From Agapanthus africanus (lineage: Eukaryota; Streptophyta; Magnoliopsida; Asparagales; Amaryllidaceae): DNA of 64,000 bases. The notes under the pieces were generated by a model. The model saw only the letters and a list, made by a program, of their open reading frames with translations. It was not told where the DNA came from and did not search any database. Below, piece by piece: positions 43,839-55,304 of the stretch; positions within the stretch are counted from its first letter, which is position 1; every line of letters starts with the position of its first letter. Both the position numbers and the translations under genes were made by a program. Location: NCBI GenBank assembly GCA_030015575.1, contig CM057337.1:381385582-381449581 (forward strand). Reading direction: 5' to 3'.

Positions 43839-44839
43839 CCCAGAAGTTTGTGAAGGAAGGGATCCATTCTTGTAATCTCATTTTGCCTAGTTGTAATGTG
43901 TTTCTTCTTCCTCTTCTCACCTCTTCTCCATTAAACTTGTAATTGAGCTTTTGAGTGAAGAGTGATGAATAAAGAAGAACAATTTGTTATCATGCTTGTC
44001 TCTTTATTTGTATGCTTATTATAATTTTATTTGTTGCAATTTTACTTGTTGTAATTTTAATTTGTTAAGTAGTTGTTGTTATTTTAGTTGTTTCTTTCTT
44101 CTCTCTTTTTCTTTATCCTTACATACGACAATGATACTTACGCTAGATCCTCGCCAAGGTGAGGTCGCAAATAGTTAGTCGTATTCTTCTAATCTCCCTC
44201 TTTCTATCTTCCTCTTTTGTTTTGTTTTGTTTTTCCTTATCATGAAGTGTGAGTAGTTTTATACTTGTTAGGGTTGGATAAGGGAAGTTTGAGAGAAGGA
44301 AATCTCTCTCTCTCTTTCCTTGCCCAACAACTTGAATCGACTCCCGTTAATTGAACCACGATCCGCTCCTTACGGCACCCTATCCTACATGATAGCGGTG
44401 ATTCCGTAGTGAGACCGGTTGTGGTTGAATTAACCGGAGGTTATGGATAAGAGCCAAGAACGGACGGACAAGCACCAAAAGGAAGGACTATGCGGTGGAA
44501 AGCCTAGCTTATACTCGCAAGTTCCTTCCTAGTCGTGCTAATCCCCGTTGTTGCCGATTACTGTAACACCGATATTAAGTGGGGCAACGAAAGATGTGGA
44601 GACTCCTAACTCAAACTAACATAATCCTCACCCTAACAAGCTCTCTTTAAATATCAACTTACACTTAGATAACCACAACAAAATCTGAACAACCGGACTT
44701 AACTCGTCGAAAAACACATAGAAAAAGATTCCCATCTCCCTGCGGACGACCCGTACTCAACCGGCTAGCTACGTGCGAAACCGTCTTGATTGCGGTATTT
44801 AGAACTAAACTTGACACGCTCGTATCCTAACAACCCAAA

Positions 44840-44857
44840 TGGCGCCGTTGCCGGGGA
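44840..44857 (+). other. AthR primer binding site, tRNA-Asp type
   Basis: TGGCGCCGTTGCCGGGGA, complementary to the 3' end of plant tRNA-Asp, two bases after the 5' LTR. Confidence 0.95.
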
Positions 44858-45238
44858 GACGGTAGTCTATTTCTAAGTGAAATTTCGGGTTAATTTGTGA
44901 ATATAAAAACAACCAAAAAAACCAAAAAAAAATATATATACTTTGTAAAAATCATCTTGTTATTTTTGATTAGTTTTTGTGCAAGTGTGCAGGAAATACG
45001 AAGCTCAAGATCGACGCCAAAGACGTTGGAAATACGGAGTTCAAGTACAGTGCCAAAGACGTGGGAAGATAGACCCACAGTTCGCGGCTACACCGCGACG
45101 GACAAAAACGAAGCATCCGGTCTACTGTAGAAATCTGGAGCAGATACAGTGAGCATATTAGAATTCCACACATCCAGACAAGTAGAGGAGATCAAACAGA
45201 GCCCACACCAGAAAAATTAATCACCAATTCCTCATTTC

Positions 45239-45286
45239 CGCCGCGGAACCGCGGCATTAGGGCCTTTTTGCCGCCCTTCCGCGGCC
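45239..45286 (+). repeat. GC-rich hairpin module, AthR leader
   Basis: Arms CGCCGCGGAACCGCGGCA (45239) and TGCCGCCCTTCCGCGGCC (45269) are 30 nt apart and mostly complementary. It is the second module in the same element, 380 nt after the primer site. Confidence 0.8.
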
Positions 45287-45689
45287 ACTTGGTGGGGTCA
45301 GTGTGCCATCTTCTCTCTGTAAGTCCCTCTGCCTCTCTCCACTCCTCTGAGCTCCACTGAATTGTGTTTTCTGCAGCCTTCTTTGCGCAAATTCTTCTCC
45401 CCCTTCCAATAAACTGTTCTTGTGCAGGATTCTTTGCGCCGCAAATAAAAATTGTTTGCTGTTGATATTGTTACTGTTTTGCATTCTTTAATACGGACTT
45501 AAGGGGCTTGAAACCAATCCAGATTGGGTGGGGATTTCATCACCCTTCCCAGGACCCCGGAAATCACTAAAGCATATGCATTGTCCATTGTAATTAAAAA
45601 AATACTAGACTTCAGCCCTAAGGACTTCGCGCTCATTAGGAGAAGATAAACCTTGTTTAGAAGCTCGCTTAACCGTATATTGTTTACGG

Positions 45690-45800
45690 GGTGTCTAGGA
45701 AAGTGTTAAAGGCGCAACCGCCGAAAGAGAAAGGGTTATTTAATTAAGGAACTTCGCGAAAGCGTTGGACAACCTCCCCTTATCTCTGCACTTACCTGGC
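45690..45800 (+). ncRNA. Shared structured leader block, AthR copy
   Basis: It starts GGTGTCTAGGAAAGTGTTA. It shares a 30-nt identical run (45740-45769) with CopiaA. Pairings are outer AAGTG/CACTT (45701-45705, 45789-45793), hairpin GGCG-CAAC-CGCC (45711-45722), stem GGTT/AACC, and CGC-GAAA-GCG (45755-45764). Each stem except the tetraloop stem differs from CopiaA on both sides. Confidence 0.7.
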
Positions 45801-46129
45801 CTCGTGATCAGTGTATTTTTAAGCCCGTTTCTCGACATTGTTTAACTTCGACAATCAAGTTCAGGAGCAGGTCTAGTAGACCTAGGTTACCCTAGATCTA
45901 GGTGTGATTGTGCATATCTTGTTTGTGATTGCTTAAGCCGTATTCCCGTACATACTTCTGTAAATCTCTTTCTAAAAACAAAATAAAAAAAGAAAAAAAT
46001 CAAAAACTTTTATAAAAACTTGCCCTTTTGTCGCCAAATCCATTTTCACCCAACACCCATCGCCTTTCTTCATTGACGTTTTCTTACCCTCACCTTCTCC
46101 GCTTTGACTATACTAAACTCGTTTAGTGT

Positions 46130-48355
46130 ATGTCCGCTTGGACTCGGGACACTAGCGCCCGTCTAGTCCGCGTTACGTTAGTCGCGACCGACTACGCGAT
46201 CGACTCCGAAGTCGATACTCCGTCCACTCCTCTTTCTCCCCTTCCTTTGCCGGCCAACTCCGACGTTGACCGGAATTCTGTTCATACATCTTCACCTTCA
46301 CCTTCACCTTCACCAACCTCTTCTTCCGCGATGTCGGGATTTATTCCAAACATCTCGTTGACCACCCCTGGATTGGCTCCACCTCCTATGGAGACCAATC
46401 TCCCACCACCTCCGCCTGTTGTAGCGCCGCAGCGAATTGCGCTCCAGGATCGTTTCTACCCTACCCGTTCTGCACTTCCAACCTGCCTTTCTCTTCCTCC
46501 GGCCAATGGGGACAACTTTGAAATTAAGCCCCATTTCATCAACATGCTTCCACGTTTTCATGGGCTTGAATCTGAAGATGCCTATATCTTCATTAACAAA
46601 TTTCAAAACGTCTGTGCCATGATGAAAACAACCCAGCTGTCGGACGATGCTATACGTCTACGGGTCATTCCGTTCACTTTATGCGATCTCGCAGAAAAAT
46701 GGCTGTATAGCACCGCTTCCCACTCAATCACCAGCTGGGACGAGTTTGTTAAAGCGTTTCTGAAAAAATTCTACCCAAATCATAAGACCGCAAGAATTCG
46801 AAATGAGATCAACCAATTCTCCCAGCTTCCTTCTGAACCCTTCTGGAAGTGCTTTGACCGGTACAAAGACCTTCTTGTTCAGTGTCCTCACCACGGTATA
46901 GAGAAATGGCAACTCTGCCAAACCTTATACGAGGGACTGAACCCAGCAACGAAGCAGTTGCTGGAAACCATCTGTCAGGGCCACTTCCTATCCAAATCTG
47001 ACGAGGAAGCGTGGCAGTTCTTTGACGATCTTGCGGAGCAAACGCTACAGTGGGAGAGCACCAGACCGACTCCTTCTTCTTCTTCTACCTCCACTTCTAC
47101 CGGTCAGTCTAGGGTAGGAATTCACCAGCTTGATGTCTCTATTGCGATGAGAGCTGTAATGGCTGTAATAACAAAAAAGCTTGAAGCAATAGAGAGCAAA
47201 TTTTCTTCTCCTACTCCTGCCCCTGTTCTCCCCCTTCGTACCATCTGCGCTTGTTGTTTCGATCCTTCTCACTTGACCGAAGAGTGTCCTTACAATCCAC
47301 CATCGCAAGGACAGGATCAGGTTAATGCATTCCAGCAAAGACCGAGGAATGATCCATACTCTTCCACCTACAATCCCGGTTGGAGGAACCACCCCAATTT
47401 CGCCTGGAATCAGAATCAGAATCAATTCCAGGGCAACAATTTCCAAAGGGCCCCTCCACCGCAACAACAAGCGCAACAACAAACTCAGTATCAGCAGCCC
47501 TTCCAACCCCAACCTTACCAAAACCAGACGAACAACTTTGCACCGAACAATTCTTTTCCACCAAACAACCTTGTTCCGTCTAACAACGATAAGGTTTCCT
47601 CGCTCGAGCGAAGTCTGGATGCGTTTGTTAAACAATCGACTCAATCCACCGCCAACATCCAGTCTTCGATCCAATCTTTAGTGCAACACACCGCCGCACA
47701 CGGGCAGAGCATCAAGACCATCGAGGCCCAGATTGCACAGCTGAACGCGGCCTTGAGCGAGCGAGAGAAGGGGAAGCTCCCGTCCCAGCCACTTCCAAAT
47801 CCCGGTCACCCACATAATGCACATGTTGCTCTTGAACAACAAAACCATAATGTGAGTGCCGTGACTACACTGAGATCGGGAAGGGTGCTGCAGAACAACA
47901 TTGGCAAACGGATCAACGATGATGCCCCGGCCGCTGCTTCTTCTTCTTCTCCTTCTTCTTCTTCGTCTTCCGAGCCTATTCTCCGTTCTTCAACAGGCTC
48001 TCCCTCTTCCTCTTCTGCTCTGAATGGACCCACTTCTCACTCCACGAAAACACCTATTCTGGGATCCGTTCCAACTCCAAAATCTCCTCCTCCAGCATTA
48101 GACTCAACCAATTTTCAAAATGTTCCATTTCCAAACCGGTTGAGGTCTAACAAACAAAATCCACAAATGGAGAAGATTTTGGAGTTATTCAAGCAAGTTA
48201 ACATTAACATTCCTCTTTTAGATGCTGTCCAACAAGTCCCATCTTACGCGAAAATCTTAAAGGACTTGTGCACGAAAAAGAGGAAGTCTCAGGTACCCAA
48301 GAAAGTTTTCTTGGCTAGTGCTGTGAGTGATGCCCTTACCCAATCTTTACCATAA
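46130..48355 (+). CDS. gag: AthR Gag
   Basis: Structural polyprotein of an Athila-type gypsy element, 741 codons; it builds the cytoplasmic particle. The first in-frame ATG is used (46130); an ATG at 46331 (MSGFIPNIS) is an alternative. After a Ser/Pro-rich N-terminus, residues about 175-305 form the retrotransposon Gag core (LRVIPFTLCDLAEKWLY, SWDEFVKAFLKKFYPNHKT, YEGLNPATKQLLE). A zinc knuckle CACCFDPSHLTEEC lies near residue 375. Residues about 420-485 are rich in Gln and Asn, and another Ser-rich tract lies near residue 605. The frame ends at TAA 48353-48355 just before the protease, in the same frame as pol. This stop may be a mutation or a natural readthrough point. Confidence 0.9.
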   Translation: MSAWTRDTSARLVRVTLVATDYAIDSEVDTPSTPLSPLPLPANSDVDRNSVHTSSPSPSPSPTSSSAMSGFIPNISLTTPGLAPPPMETNLPPPPPVVAPQRIALQDRFYPTRSALPTCLSLPPANGDNFEIKPHFINMLPRFHGLESEDAYIFINKFQNVCAMMKTTQLSDDAIRLRVIPFTLCDLAEKWLYSTASHSITSWDEFVKAFLKKFYPNHKTARIRNEINQFSQLPSEPFWKCFDRYKDLLVQCPHHGIEKWQLCQTLYEGLNPATKQLLETICQGHFLSKSDEEAWQFFDDLAEQTLQWESTRPTPSSSSTSTSTGQSRVGIHQLDVSIAMRAVMAVITKKLEAIESKFSSPTPAPVLPLRTICACCFDPSHLTEECPYNPPSQGQDQVNAFQQRPRNDPYSSTYNPGWRNHPNFAWNQNQNQFQGNNFQRAPPPQQQAQQQTQYQQPFQPQPYQNQTNNFAPNNSFPPNNLVPSNNDKVSSLERSLDAFVKQSTQSTANIQSSIQSLVQHTAAHGQSIKTIEAQIAQLNAALSEREKGKLPSQPLPNPGHPHNAHVALEQQNHNVSAVTTLRSGRVLQNNIGKRINDDAPAAASSSSPSSSSSSEPILRSSTGSPSSSSALNGPTSHSTKTPILGSVPTPKSPPPALDSTNFQNVPFPNRLRSNKQNPQMEKILELFKQVNINIPLLDAVQQVPSYAKILKDLCTKKRKSQVPKKVFLASAVSDALTQSLP

Positions 48356-51300
48356 AAACGGAAGGACCCTGGCTGTCCTACGATTTCAATTACTATTGGG
48401 GATAAGAACATCAACCGCGCACTATTAGATCTTGGTGCCAGTGTTAACTTGCTTCCGTATTCAGTATACGAGCAATTAGGCGTCGGAGAGCTGAAACCCA
48501 CACACTGCACTCTCCAGATGGCCGACCGATCGATCACCCATCCTAGGGGTGAGCTAGAGGATGTGTTAATCAAAGTCGGGGATTTCATATTCCCCGTCGA
48601 CTTCATTGTCTTAGATACACAGCCTGTAGCTAACCCCCGGAATCAAATTCCGGTGATACTCGGTCGCCCATTTCTCGCAACCTCAAATGCTGTGATCAAT
48701 TGTCGCAATGGTTCAATGAACCTCTCTTTTGGAAATATGACAATTGAACTCAACATTTTTAGGTTGGGGAATCAGCCCGCCGAACCTAATGCTCATATAC
48801 TGGATGTCTGCTCGATCCAGGAGATCACACCAGAAGAGTGTGAATTCGAGGAGTTTCTGTTTGAACACAATGATCTTGACGCCACTAGTGCATGTCTCTT
48901 CGAACCTGCTGCTGTTTCTGCGCCCGATAACGACTACGAGTGTTTCACGTTCTTGAACGATCTTAGCCGCGCACAACCCGAGTTCGAATCTTTCGACTTT
49001 TCGGATGAGTTACCTGAACCATCCGACTCGGTTACCTACACTCGTTTTGAACCTTTGCTGGAGTCCTTTGAGTTCGAGACCTTTGCACCAGTCTTGCCTT
49101 CCATCATTTCACCTCCAACGCTCGAACTCAAGCCGTTGCCGTCTCACCTTAAGTACGCTTACTTAGGTGAGAACGAGACCCTCCCTGTCATCATCTCGGC
49201 TTCTCTAGCTCCCGAGCAAGAGAAAGCCCTTCTAACGGTCTTGCACGGCAACAGGCAAGCTTTTGGCTGGTCCATGGCGGACATCAAGGGGATTAGTCCC
49301 CTCATCGTTGAGCATCACATTCATCTGATGGATGATGCCAAACCAGCCCGGGATCCACAAAGACGTCTTAATCCAGTCATGAAGGAGGCTGTGAAGAAGG
49401 AGATCGTCAAATGTCTAGATAGTGGTATCATTTATCCTATCTCTGATAGCCAGTGGGTTAGCCCCATTCACGTTGTCCCCAAGAAGTCGGGCATCACGGT
49501 CATAACCAACGAGGCGAATGAGTTAATCCCTACTCGCACCCAAACTGGGTGGCGAGTTTGCATTGATTACAGAAAACTCAACGCCGCAACGCGGAAAGAC
49601 CACTTTCCGCTACCTTTTATTGACCAGATGCTCGAACGATTGGCCGGACATGAGTACTATTGCTATCTTGATGGCTACTCTGGCTATAATCAAATTCCCA
49701 TCGCCGAAAAAGACCAGGACAAGACCACTTTTACTTGTCCTTTCGGCACGTTTGCATATCGACGCATGCCCTTTGGGTTATGCAATGCGCCCGCTACCTT
49801 CCAGCGGTGTATGATGGGGATTTTCTCAGACATGGTGGAGAAATTTCTGGAGATTTTCATGGATGACTTCTCCATTTTCGGCGATTCTTTTGACGAGTGT
49901 CTGCTGCATCTCGACGCTGTCCTTACCAGATGTAAGGACAAGAATCTCACTTTGAACTGGGAGAAATGCCACTTCATGGTGCGTGAAGGTATTGTCTTAG
50001 GACATATCATCTCGCAAAATGGCATAGAGGTCGACAAAGCAAAGATTGAGGTCATTTCCAATCTGCCTCCTCCCCGATGCGTCCGAGATATCCGAGCCTT
50101 CCTTGGCCACGCCGGTTTTTATAGACGGTTTATCAAGGACTTTAGCAAGTTTGCTAGGCCCTTGACTCTTCTCCTGGCCAAGGACACGCCATTCGACTTC
50201 AGCTCAAGTTGTGCGGCTGCTTTTGAATCATTGAAACACTCACTCACTTCTTCTCCCGTTCTCTCTTCCCCTGACTGGACGCACCCATTCGAGATTATGT
50301 GCGATGCATCCGACTTTGCCATCGGTGCTGTCCTTGGACAGCACATCAACAAGATGCCGCACGTGATCTATTACGCAAGCCGAACCCTGAACGACGCACA
50401 ACTCAATTATACAACAACTGAGAAGGAATTCTTAGCTGTTGTATTTGCTTTAGAGAAGTAAAGGCCGTACCTCATCGGCTCTCCAGTCATCGTTTACACT
50501 GATCATTCTGCTCTGCGCCATCTTTTTGCGAAGAAAGATGCCAAATCTCGGCTTATACGTTGGATCCTCTTGCTTCAAGAATTTGACCTTGTCATTAAGG
50601 ACAAAAGAGGATGTGAAAACGTTGTTGCCGACCATCTTTCACGACTTCCTTCTTCGCCGTCGCTTCCTATCCCAATCAATGACGTCTTTCCGGATGAACA
50701 ACTCTTGACAATATCTCGCGAACCCTGGTTCGCAGATATTGTGAACTATTTGGCCACGGGATTACTACCGACTGAATGGTCGAGTCAGGACAGACTTCGC
50801 TTCTTATCCCAAGTAAAACATTTTTACTGGGACGAACCCTACTTGTTCAAGTACTGTCCCGACCAGATTATTCGTCGGTGTGTCCCTGATGAGGAATTCA
50901 AGAGTGTGCTGTCATTTTGCCACGACCAAGCATGTGGCGGGCATTTTGGGCCCAGAAAGACAGCTGAGAAGATCTTGCAATGTGGTTTCTACTGGCCACA
51001 ACTTTTCAAAGACGCTCACGACTATTGCAAGACTTGCTCCCGGTGCCAACACATGGGCCGGATATCCCGGAGGAACGAGATGCCGCTCCAACCAATCTTG
51101 GTTGTGGAGATTTTCGATGTTTGGGGGATAGACTTCATGGGGCCGTTTCCCAGCTCTTTTGGGAACTTGTACATCCTTCTAGCTGTTGATTACGTCTCTA
51201 AATGGGTCGAGGCTGTGCCCAGCCGAACTAACGACAACAAGGTTGTCGTTAGGTTCCTTAAAGAAAACATTTTCTCACGGTTTGGGCACCCCCGAGCGAT

Positions 51301-52015
51301 CATTAGCGACAATGGAAGTCATTTCTGCAATAGGACTTTCGAGGCCTTGATGCGGAAATACTCCATTAATCATAAGCTTTCTACGCCCTACCACCCCCAA
51401 ACCTGCGGGCAGGCCGAAGTTTCAAATCGGCAAATCAAGCAGATACTGGAGAAAACGGTTTCCAAGAACCGTAAAGATTGGTCTTTGAAACTCACTGATG
51501 CCCTTTGGGCATTTAGAACCGCTTATAAGACCGACCTTGGCATGTCTCCCTATCGGCTTGTGTACGGAAAAGCCTGCCACCTTCCTGTCGGAATCGAGCA
51601 TCGCGCGTTTTGGGCGATAAAGGAGCTGAATCTGTCTCTGGAGGACGCGGGCAGCCATCGGAAGCTGCAGCTGAACGAACTGAGCGAGCTTAGGGATGAG
51701 GCTTACGACAACGCGGTTGTCGTTAAGAATCGAACGAAGGTGTTTCATGATAAACACCTTGTGCGCAAAACCTTCGTACCTGGTCAGCAGGTACTTCTTT
51801 ACGACACCCGACTTCACTTCCATCCTGGAAAGCTCCGATCTCGCTGGAAAGGGCCGTATTTTGTGCGGACTGTGTATCCGCAGGGCGCTGTGGATTTGGA
51901 AAATCCAAAGGACGGTTCACTCTTCAAAGTGAACGGACACCGATGCAAACCGTACCTTAGCGCCGAACCAACAGAGGAGCTCCTGTTCTTACAGGAGCCG
52001 GTTTACCTTGCTTGA
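48356..52015 (+). pseudogene. pol: AthR Pol: protease, RT, RNase H, integrase (one internal TAA)
   Basis: It continues in the gag frame after TAA 48353. The protease has LLDLGASVNLLP (Asp codon 48428), the DLG form typical of Athila. RT has WRVCIDYRKLN, DGYSGYNQI, PFGLCNAPATFQ and FMDDFSIFG (about 49856). RNase H has MCDASDFAIGAVLGQ and TTEKEFLAVV, then TAA 50459-50461 directly before RPYLIGS, then TDHSALRHL. Integrase has the HHCC region (about 50915-51050), Asp in GIDFMGPF, Asp in IISDNGSHF and Glu in GQAEVSN. Its C-terminal part has the GPY motif (SRWKGPYFV). The last stop is at 52013. Apart from one internal stop all catalytic residues are present, which fits the near-identical LTRs. Confidence 0.93.
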
Positions 52016-53693
52016 TCTTCCTCTGCCTACCTCCAAACTTCGGTTATCCAGCCAAGAACAGTGGTCACTGTTCCAAATAAGTTTGGGGGTATGTACAAAC
52101 CATTTTGTTTATATTTGTGTATATTCTTTTTCTTTTCTTTCAAAAACAAATAAAACTTGTGTATCGCTAACCAACAATTTTGAACCTTCAAACTACTCTC
52201 TTCATGCAATGACAGTGAGGACACTGTCCAGTTTAAGTTTGGGGGTACGCTCGGTACGCATTTCTTACCTTCGCATTCATATGTATATTTTGCATCTGCA
52301 TATTAAAATCCATAAAATCCATAAAAATTTGAAAATTTTCCAAAAATATAAAAACTTTTTGTCAAGTTAGCTTGTGGAAGAACTTTGATTCAACATTCGA
52401 CGGTTTTTGTTTGATAAAATAGGAATAACTAGATCTTATGTTTGGATTTTGAAAACCTGAAAGATAACTCTCCTTTGAAGTTAACTATAGCTGATATACG
52501 TCTTTACATCACACTACACGTGTCGTGAGTTTTGGGAATTAGATGACAAGTCTTTCATGTTCAAACTTTTAAACAGATAAATGATTTTCTGAGAATCAAA
52601 TAGGTTTGTTCTGAAATAAGTAATGACAAGAATAGTTTACGAAGTAAAGCGAATATGAAGGAATGTTATTGATGCCGTAATAGGAGCTAAGTCTGAAAAA
52701 TAACCCATCTAAAACTTGATTGGAATGATTACACACCAAACCCACTAGACACGTCTTTTATCCAAAAAAAAAATAAATATTTGAACTGCCGGTTATATCT
52801 CCGTTCGTATTAAATCATCTGATTTTCACGCCAAACTGTCTTTTGTTTTTGGACCTAGGTAACTTGAGTAATTAAGTCCGCTGGGGTGTTTCTACACCTA
52901 ATGCCCTAAAACCAACTGGTTTGGGTGCATTGGCCCAAAGCTCGCTAAGAAGCCTAGAAAGTCCAGTTTAAAACAAAGTCAAGCAAGTGTTCTCTCCGAG
53001 TTAAAATTCCTAACGGTTCTTTGTGTGAGAATAATCTTGATAAAAGACAGACTTTTAAAAAAAATTTAACGGAGATATGAAGGTTTTACTCTTTGATAAA
53101 GACTATTGCACGTTCACAGTGGTGTGTATGAAATGAAAACAAGAAAAAGGTGGAGTGAAAAATACGACTTAGTTTCCTGTTAAGGAAGATAGAAATTCTG
53201 AAGTTGAAACCTTACTGCAAAACGAAACTTGAAAAATGCTTAACTCATTATAAAACTTATGTGATCCTTTTAAAATTGTTATCTGGGCTTTATTGTGCGA
53301 CATGATGACTCTAATCGATCCTTCTGGAACTTAACGACACTATCCGCACTGCACGTAAAGACATATAAAATTTGTAGTTAAATAAGATGTGAGGTGTGAA
53401 AAATAAAGGTTCGATAGTCTAGACTAAGGATTATAGAATTGTTATTTTCTAAAACAAAACTTTAGGATTTGAAACTTAGTCATTTTTACAAACCAACTTG
53501 ACCGGATTTTGTGGGTAGTATCCGCTGAAAACCCTCAGGAGACAACACTCCTCCTACTAGGGACACCTAGAGGTTTAACGGCTTGTTGCACATGCTCAGT
53601 GCAATCGCGTTCCCTGCGAAAGTGAGGTTAGGAAATTTTTTGTGAATAAATGGACTTTGCTCGGGACGAGCAAATGATAAGTTTGGGGGTATT
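52016..53693 (+). other. AthR 3' non-coding region with three polypurine-like boxes
   Basis: 1.68 kb after pol. No envelope-like frame is open (the only plus ORF, 52008-52370, has no recognisable domain). The box AAGTTTGGGGGTA occurs at about 52079-52091, 52235-52247 and 53679-53691; only the last adjoins the LTR. The first two follow similar ACTGTTC/ACTGTCC sequences. The rest is AT-rich with no other visible feature. Confidence 0.75.
53679..53691 (+). other. AthR polypurine tract
   Basis: AAGTTTGGGGGTA, two bases before the 3' LTR at 53694. It is the expected plus-strand primer of Athila elements. Confidence 0.85.
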
Positions 53694-55299
53694 TGTTCAT
53701 ATCAGATTTTTGCATTTTCATACCGCCCAATTTTTATCACATTGCATATCCGTAGATACTCTTGAGCCGTGTTTGCTAGTCAATTGCAGGATACAGGTTC
53801 TCGGTTCCAAAACGGTGAAATTCATGGAAAACACGACAAAATCCGGGTTCCTGCCAACCACAGATAAAAACACGGTCTCTGCTCTTCATCCGTATGTTGC
53901 CAGATATCAATAGGAAGACAAAAGATCAAATCAATGTCATTCTCATGCACAAGGCTCAATGGTAGCACAAAATCCAAGAGATCTACGCGGAGCTCGAGGC
54001 AAATCATGACAAAATCTTGACAAAAAGTCCACCTTTCCCTCAACAGAATTCTGGAAAATTCGTGGAGCAATTATAAGAAAATACATATACCAGAATAATG
54101 TAGACAACAGATCAGGCCAGCACCAAAAATTGGGGGGCCCAATTCAATCATAAGGCCGCGGATCCGCGGCCAAAGTGGGGTCCAGGCCGCGGATCCGCGG
54201 CAATATAGTGGCGGCAGTTGATGATTTTTGGGGGGTTTTTTGGTCTTTTTGTTTAGGTTCTGGTGGTTGCCCTAGGGTTTCATTCTCTGGCCTATAAATA
54301 GCCCAGAAGTTTGTGAAGGAAGGGATCCATTCTTGTAATCTCATTTTGCCTAGTTGTAATGTGTTTCTTCTTCCTCTTCTCAACTCTTCTCCATTAAACT
54401 TGTAAGTGAGCTTTTGAGTGAAGAGTGATGAATAAAGAAGAACAATTTGTTATCATGCTTGTCTCTTTATTTGTATGCTTATTATAATTTTATTTGTTGC
54501 AATTTTACTTGTTGTAATTTTAATTTGTTAAGTAGTTGTTGTTATTTTAGTTGTTTCTTTCTTCTCTCTTTTTCTTTATCCTTACATACGACAATGATAC
54601 TTACGCTAGATCCTCGCCAAGGTGAGGTCGCAAATAGTTAGTCGTATTCTTCTAATCTCCCTCTTTCTATCTTCCTCTTTTGTTTTGTTTTGTTTTTCCT
54701 TATCATGAAGTGTGAGTAGTTTTATACTTGTTAGGGTTGGATAAGGGAAGTTTGAGAGAAGGAAATCTCTCTCTCTCTTTCCTTGCCCAACAACTTGAAT
54801 CGACTCCCGTTAATTGAACCACGATCCGCTCCTCACGGTACCCTATCCTACATGATAGCGGTGATTCCGTAGTGAGACCGGTTGTGGTTGAATTAACCGG
54901 AGGTTATGGATAAGAGCCAAGAACGGACGGACAAGCACCAAAAGGAAGGACTATGCGGTGGAAAGCCTAGCTTATACTCGCAAGTTCCTTCCTAGTCGTG
55001 CTAATCCCCGTTGTTGCCGATTACTGTAACACCGATATTAAGTGGGGCAACGAAAGATGTGGAGACTCCTAACTCAAACTAACCTAATCCTCACCCTAAC
55101 AAGCTCTCTTTAAATATCAACTTACACTTAGATAACCACAACAAAATCTGAACAACCGGACTTAACTCGTCGAAAAACACATAGAAAAAGATTCCCATCT
55201 CCCTGCGGATGACCCGTACTCAACCGGCTAGCTACGTGCGAAACCGTCTTGATTGCGGTATTTAGAACTAAACTTGACACGCTCGTATCCTAACAATCA
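53694..55299 (+). mobile_element. AthR 3' LTR (1606 bp)
   Basis: TGTTCATATCAG to CCTAACAATCA, followed by GTCAC at 55300-55304. GC-rich hairpin at 54154-54202, TATA box at 54293. It differs from the 5' LTR at a handful of positions, for example at the very end (AATCA against AACCCA). Confidence 0.95.
54154..54202 (+). repeat. GC-rich hairpin module, AthR 3' LTR
   Basis: Identical in arrangement to 43691-43739: arms at 54154 and 54185, 31 nt apart. Confidence 0.9.
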
Positions 55300-55304
55300 G
55301 TCAC

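Larger units (their letters stand above)
43231..44837 (+). mobile_element. AthR 5' LTR (1607 bp)
   Basis: TGTTCATATCAG to CTAACAACCCA. It carries a GC-rich hairpin at 43691-43739 and a TATA box TATAAATAG at 43830-43838, about 90 nt after the hairpin, so transcription should start near 43860. It ends two bases before the primer site. Confidence 0.95.
44858..46129 (+). other. AthR leader (1.27 kb)
   Basis: Non-coding sequence before gag. It holds a second GC-rich hairpin (45239-45286) and the block shared with copia leaders (45690-45800). Short ORFs at its start (44897-45130) look accidental. A 40-nt direct similarity at about 44998-45063 (GCTCAAGAT/GTTCAAGTAC with CGCCAAAGACGT/TGCCAAAGACGT) suggests a short tandem repeat. 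Confidence 0.8.
43231..55299 (+). mobile_element. AthR: nearly intact Athila-like gypsy element
   Basis: A 12,069-bp element flanked by GTCAC (43226-43230 and 55300-55304) in the NA2 leader. LTRs are 43231-44837 and 53694-55299. I see only about eight substitutions and one small indel between them, so the insertion looks young. It has a tRNA-Asp primer site, a leader, one long gag-pol frame with two TAA stops, 1.7 kb without coding, and a polypurine tract. No envelope-like ORF is visible. Confidence 0.96.

Noticed and set aside
47045-47674. Minus-strand ORF of 209 codons
   Set aside because: It is the opposite strand of the Gln/Asn/Ser/Pro-rich part of AthR gag; codon bias of the tract keeps the antisense frame open. 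No recognisable domain.
52008-52370. Possible envelope gene after AthR pol
   Set aside because: The ORF starts inside the end of pol, has no signal peptide followed by a C-terminal membrane anchor, and contains two copies of the polypurine box; the remaining 1.3 kb is closed.
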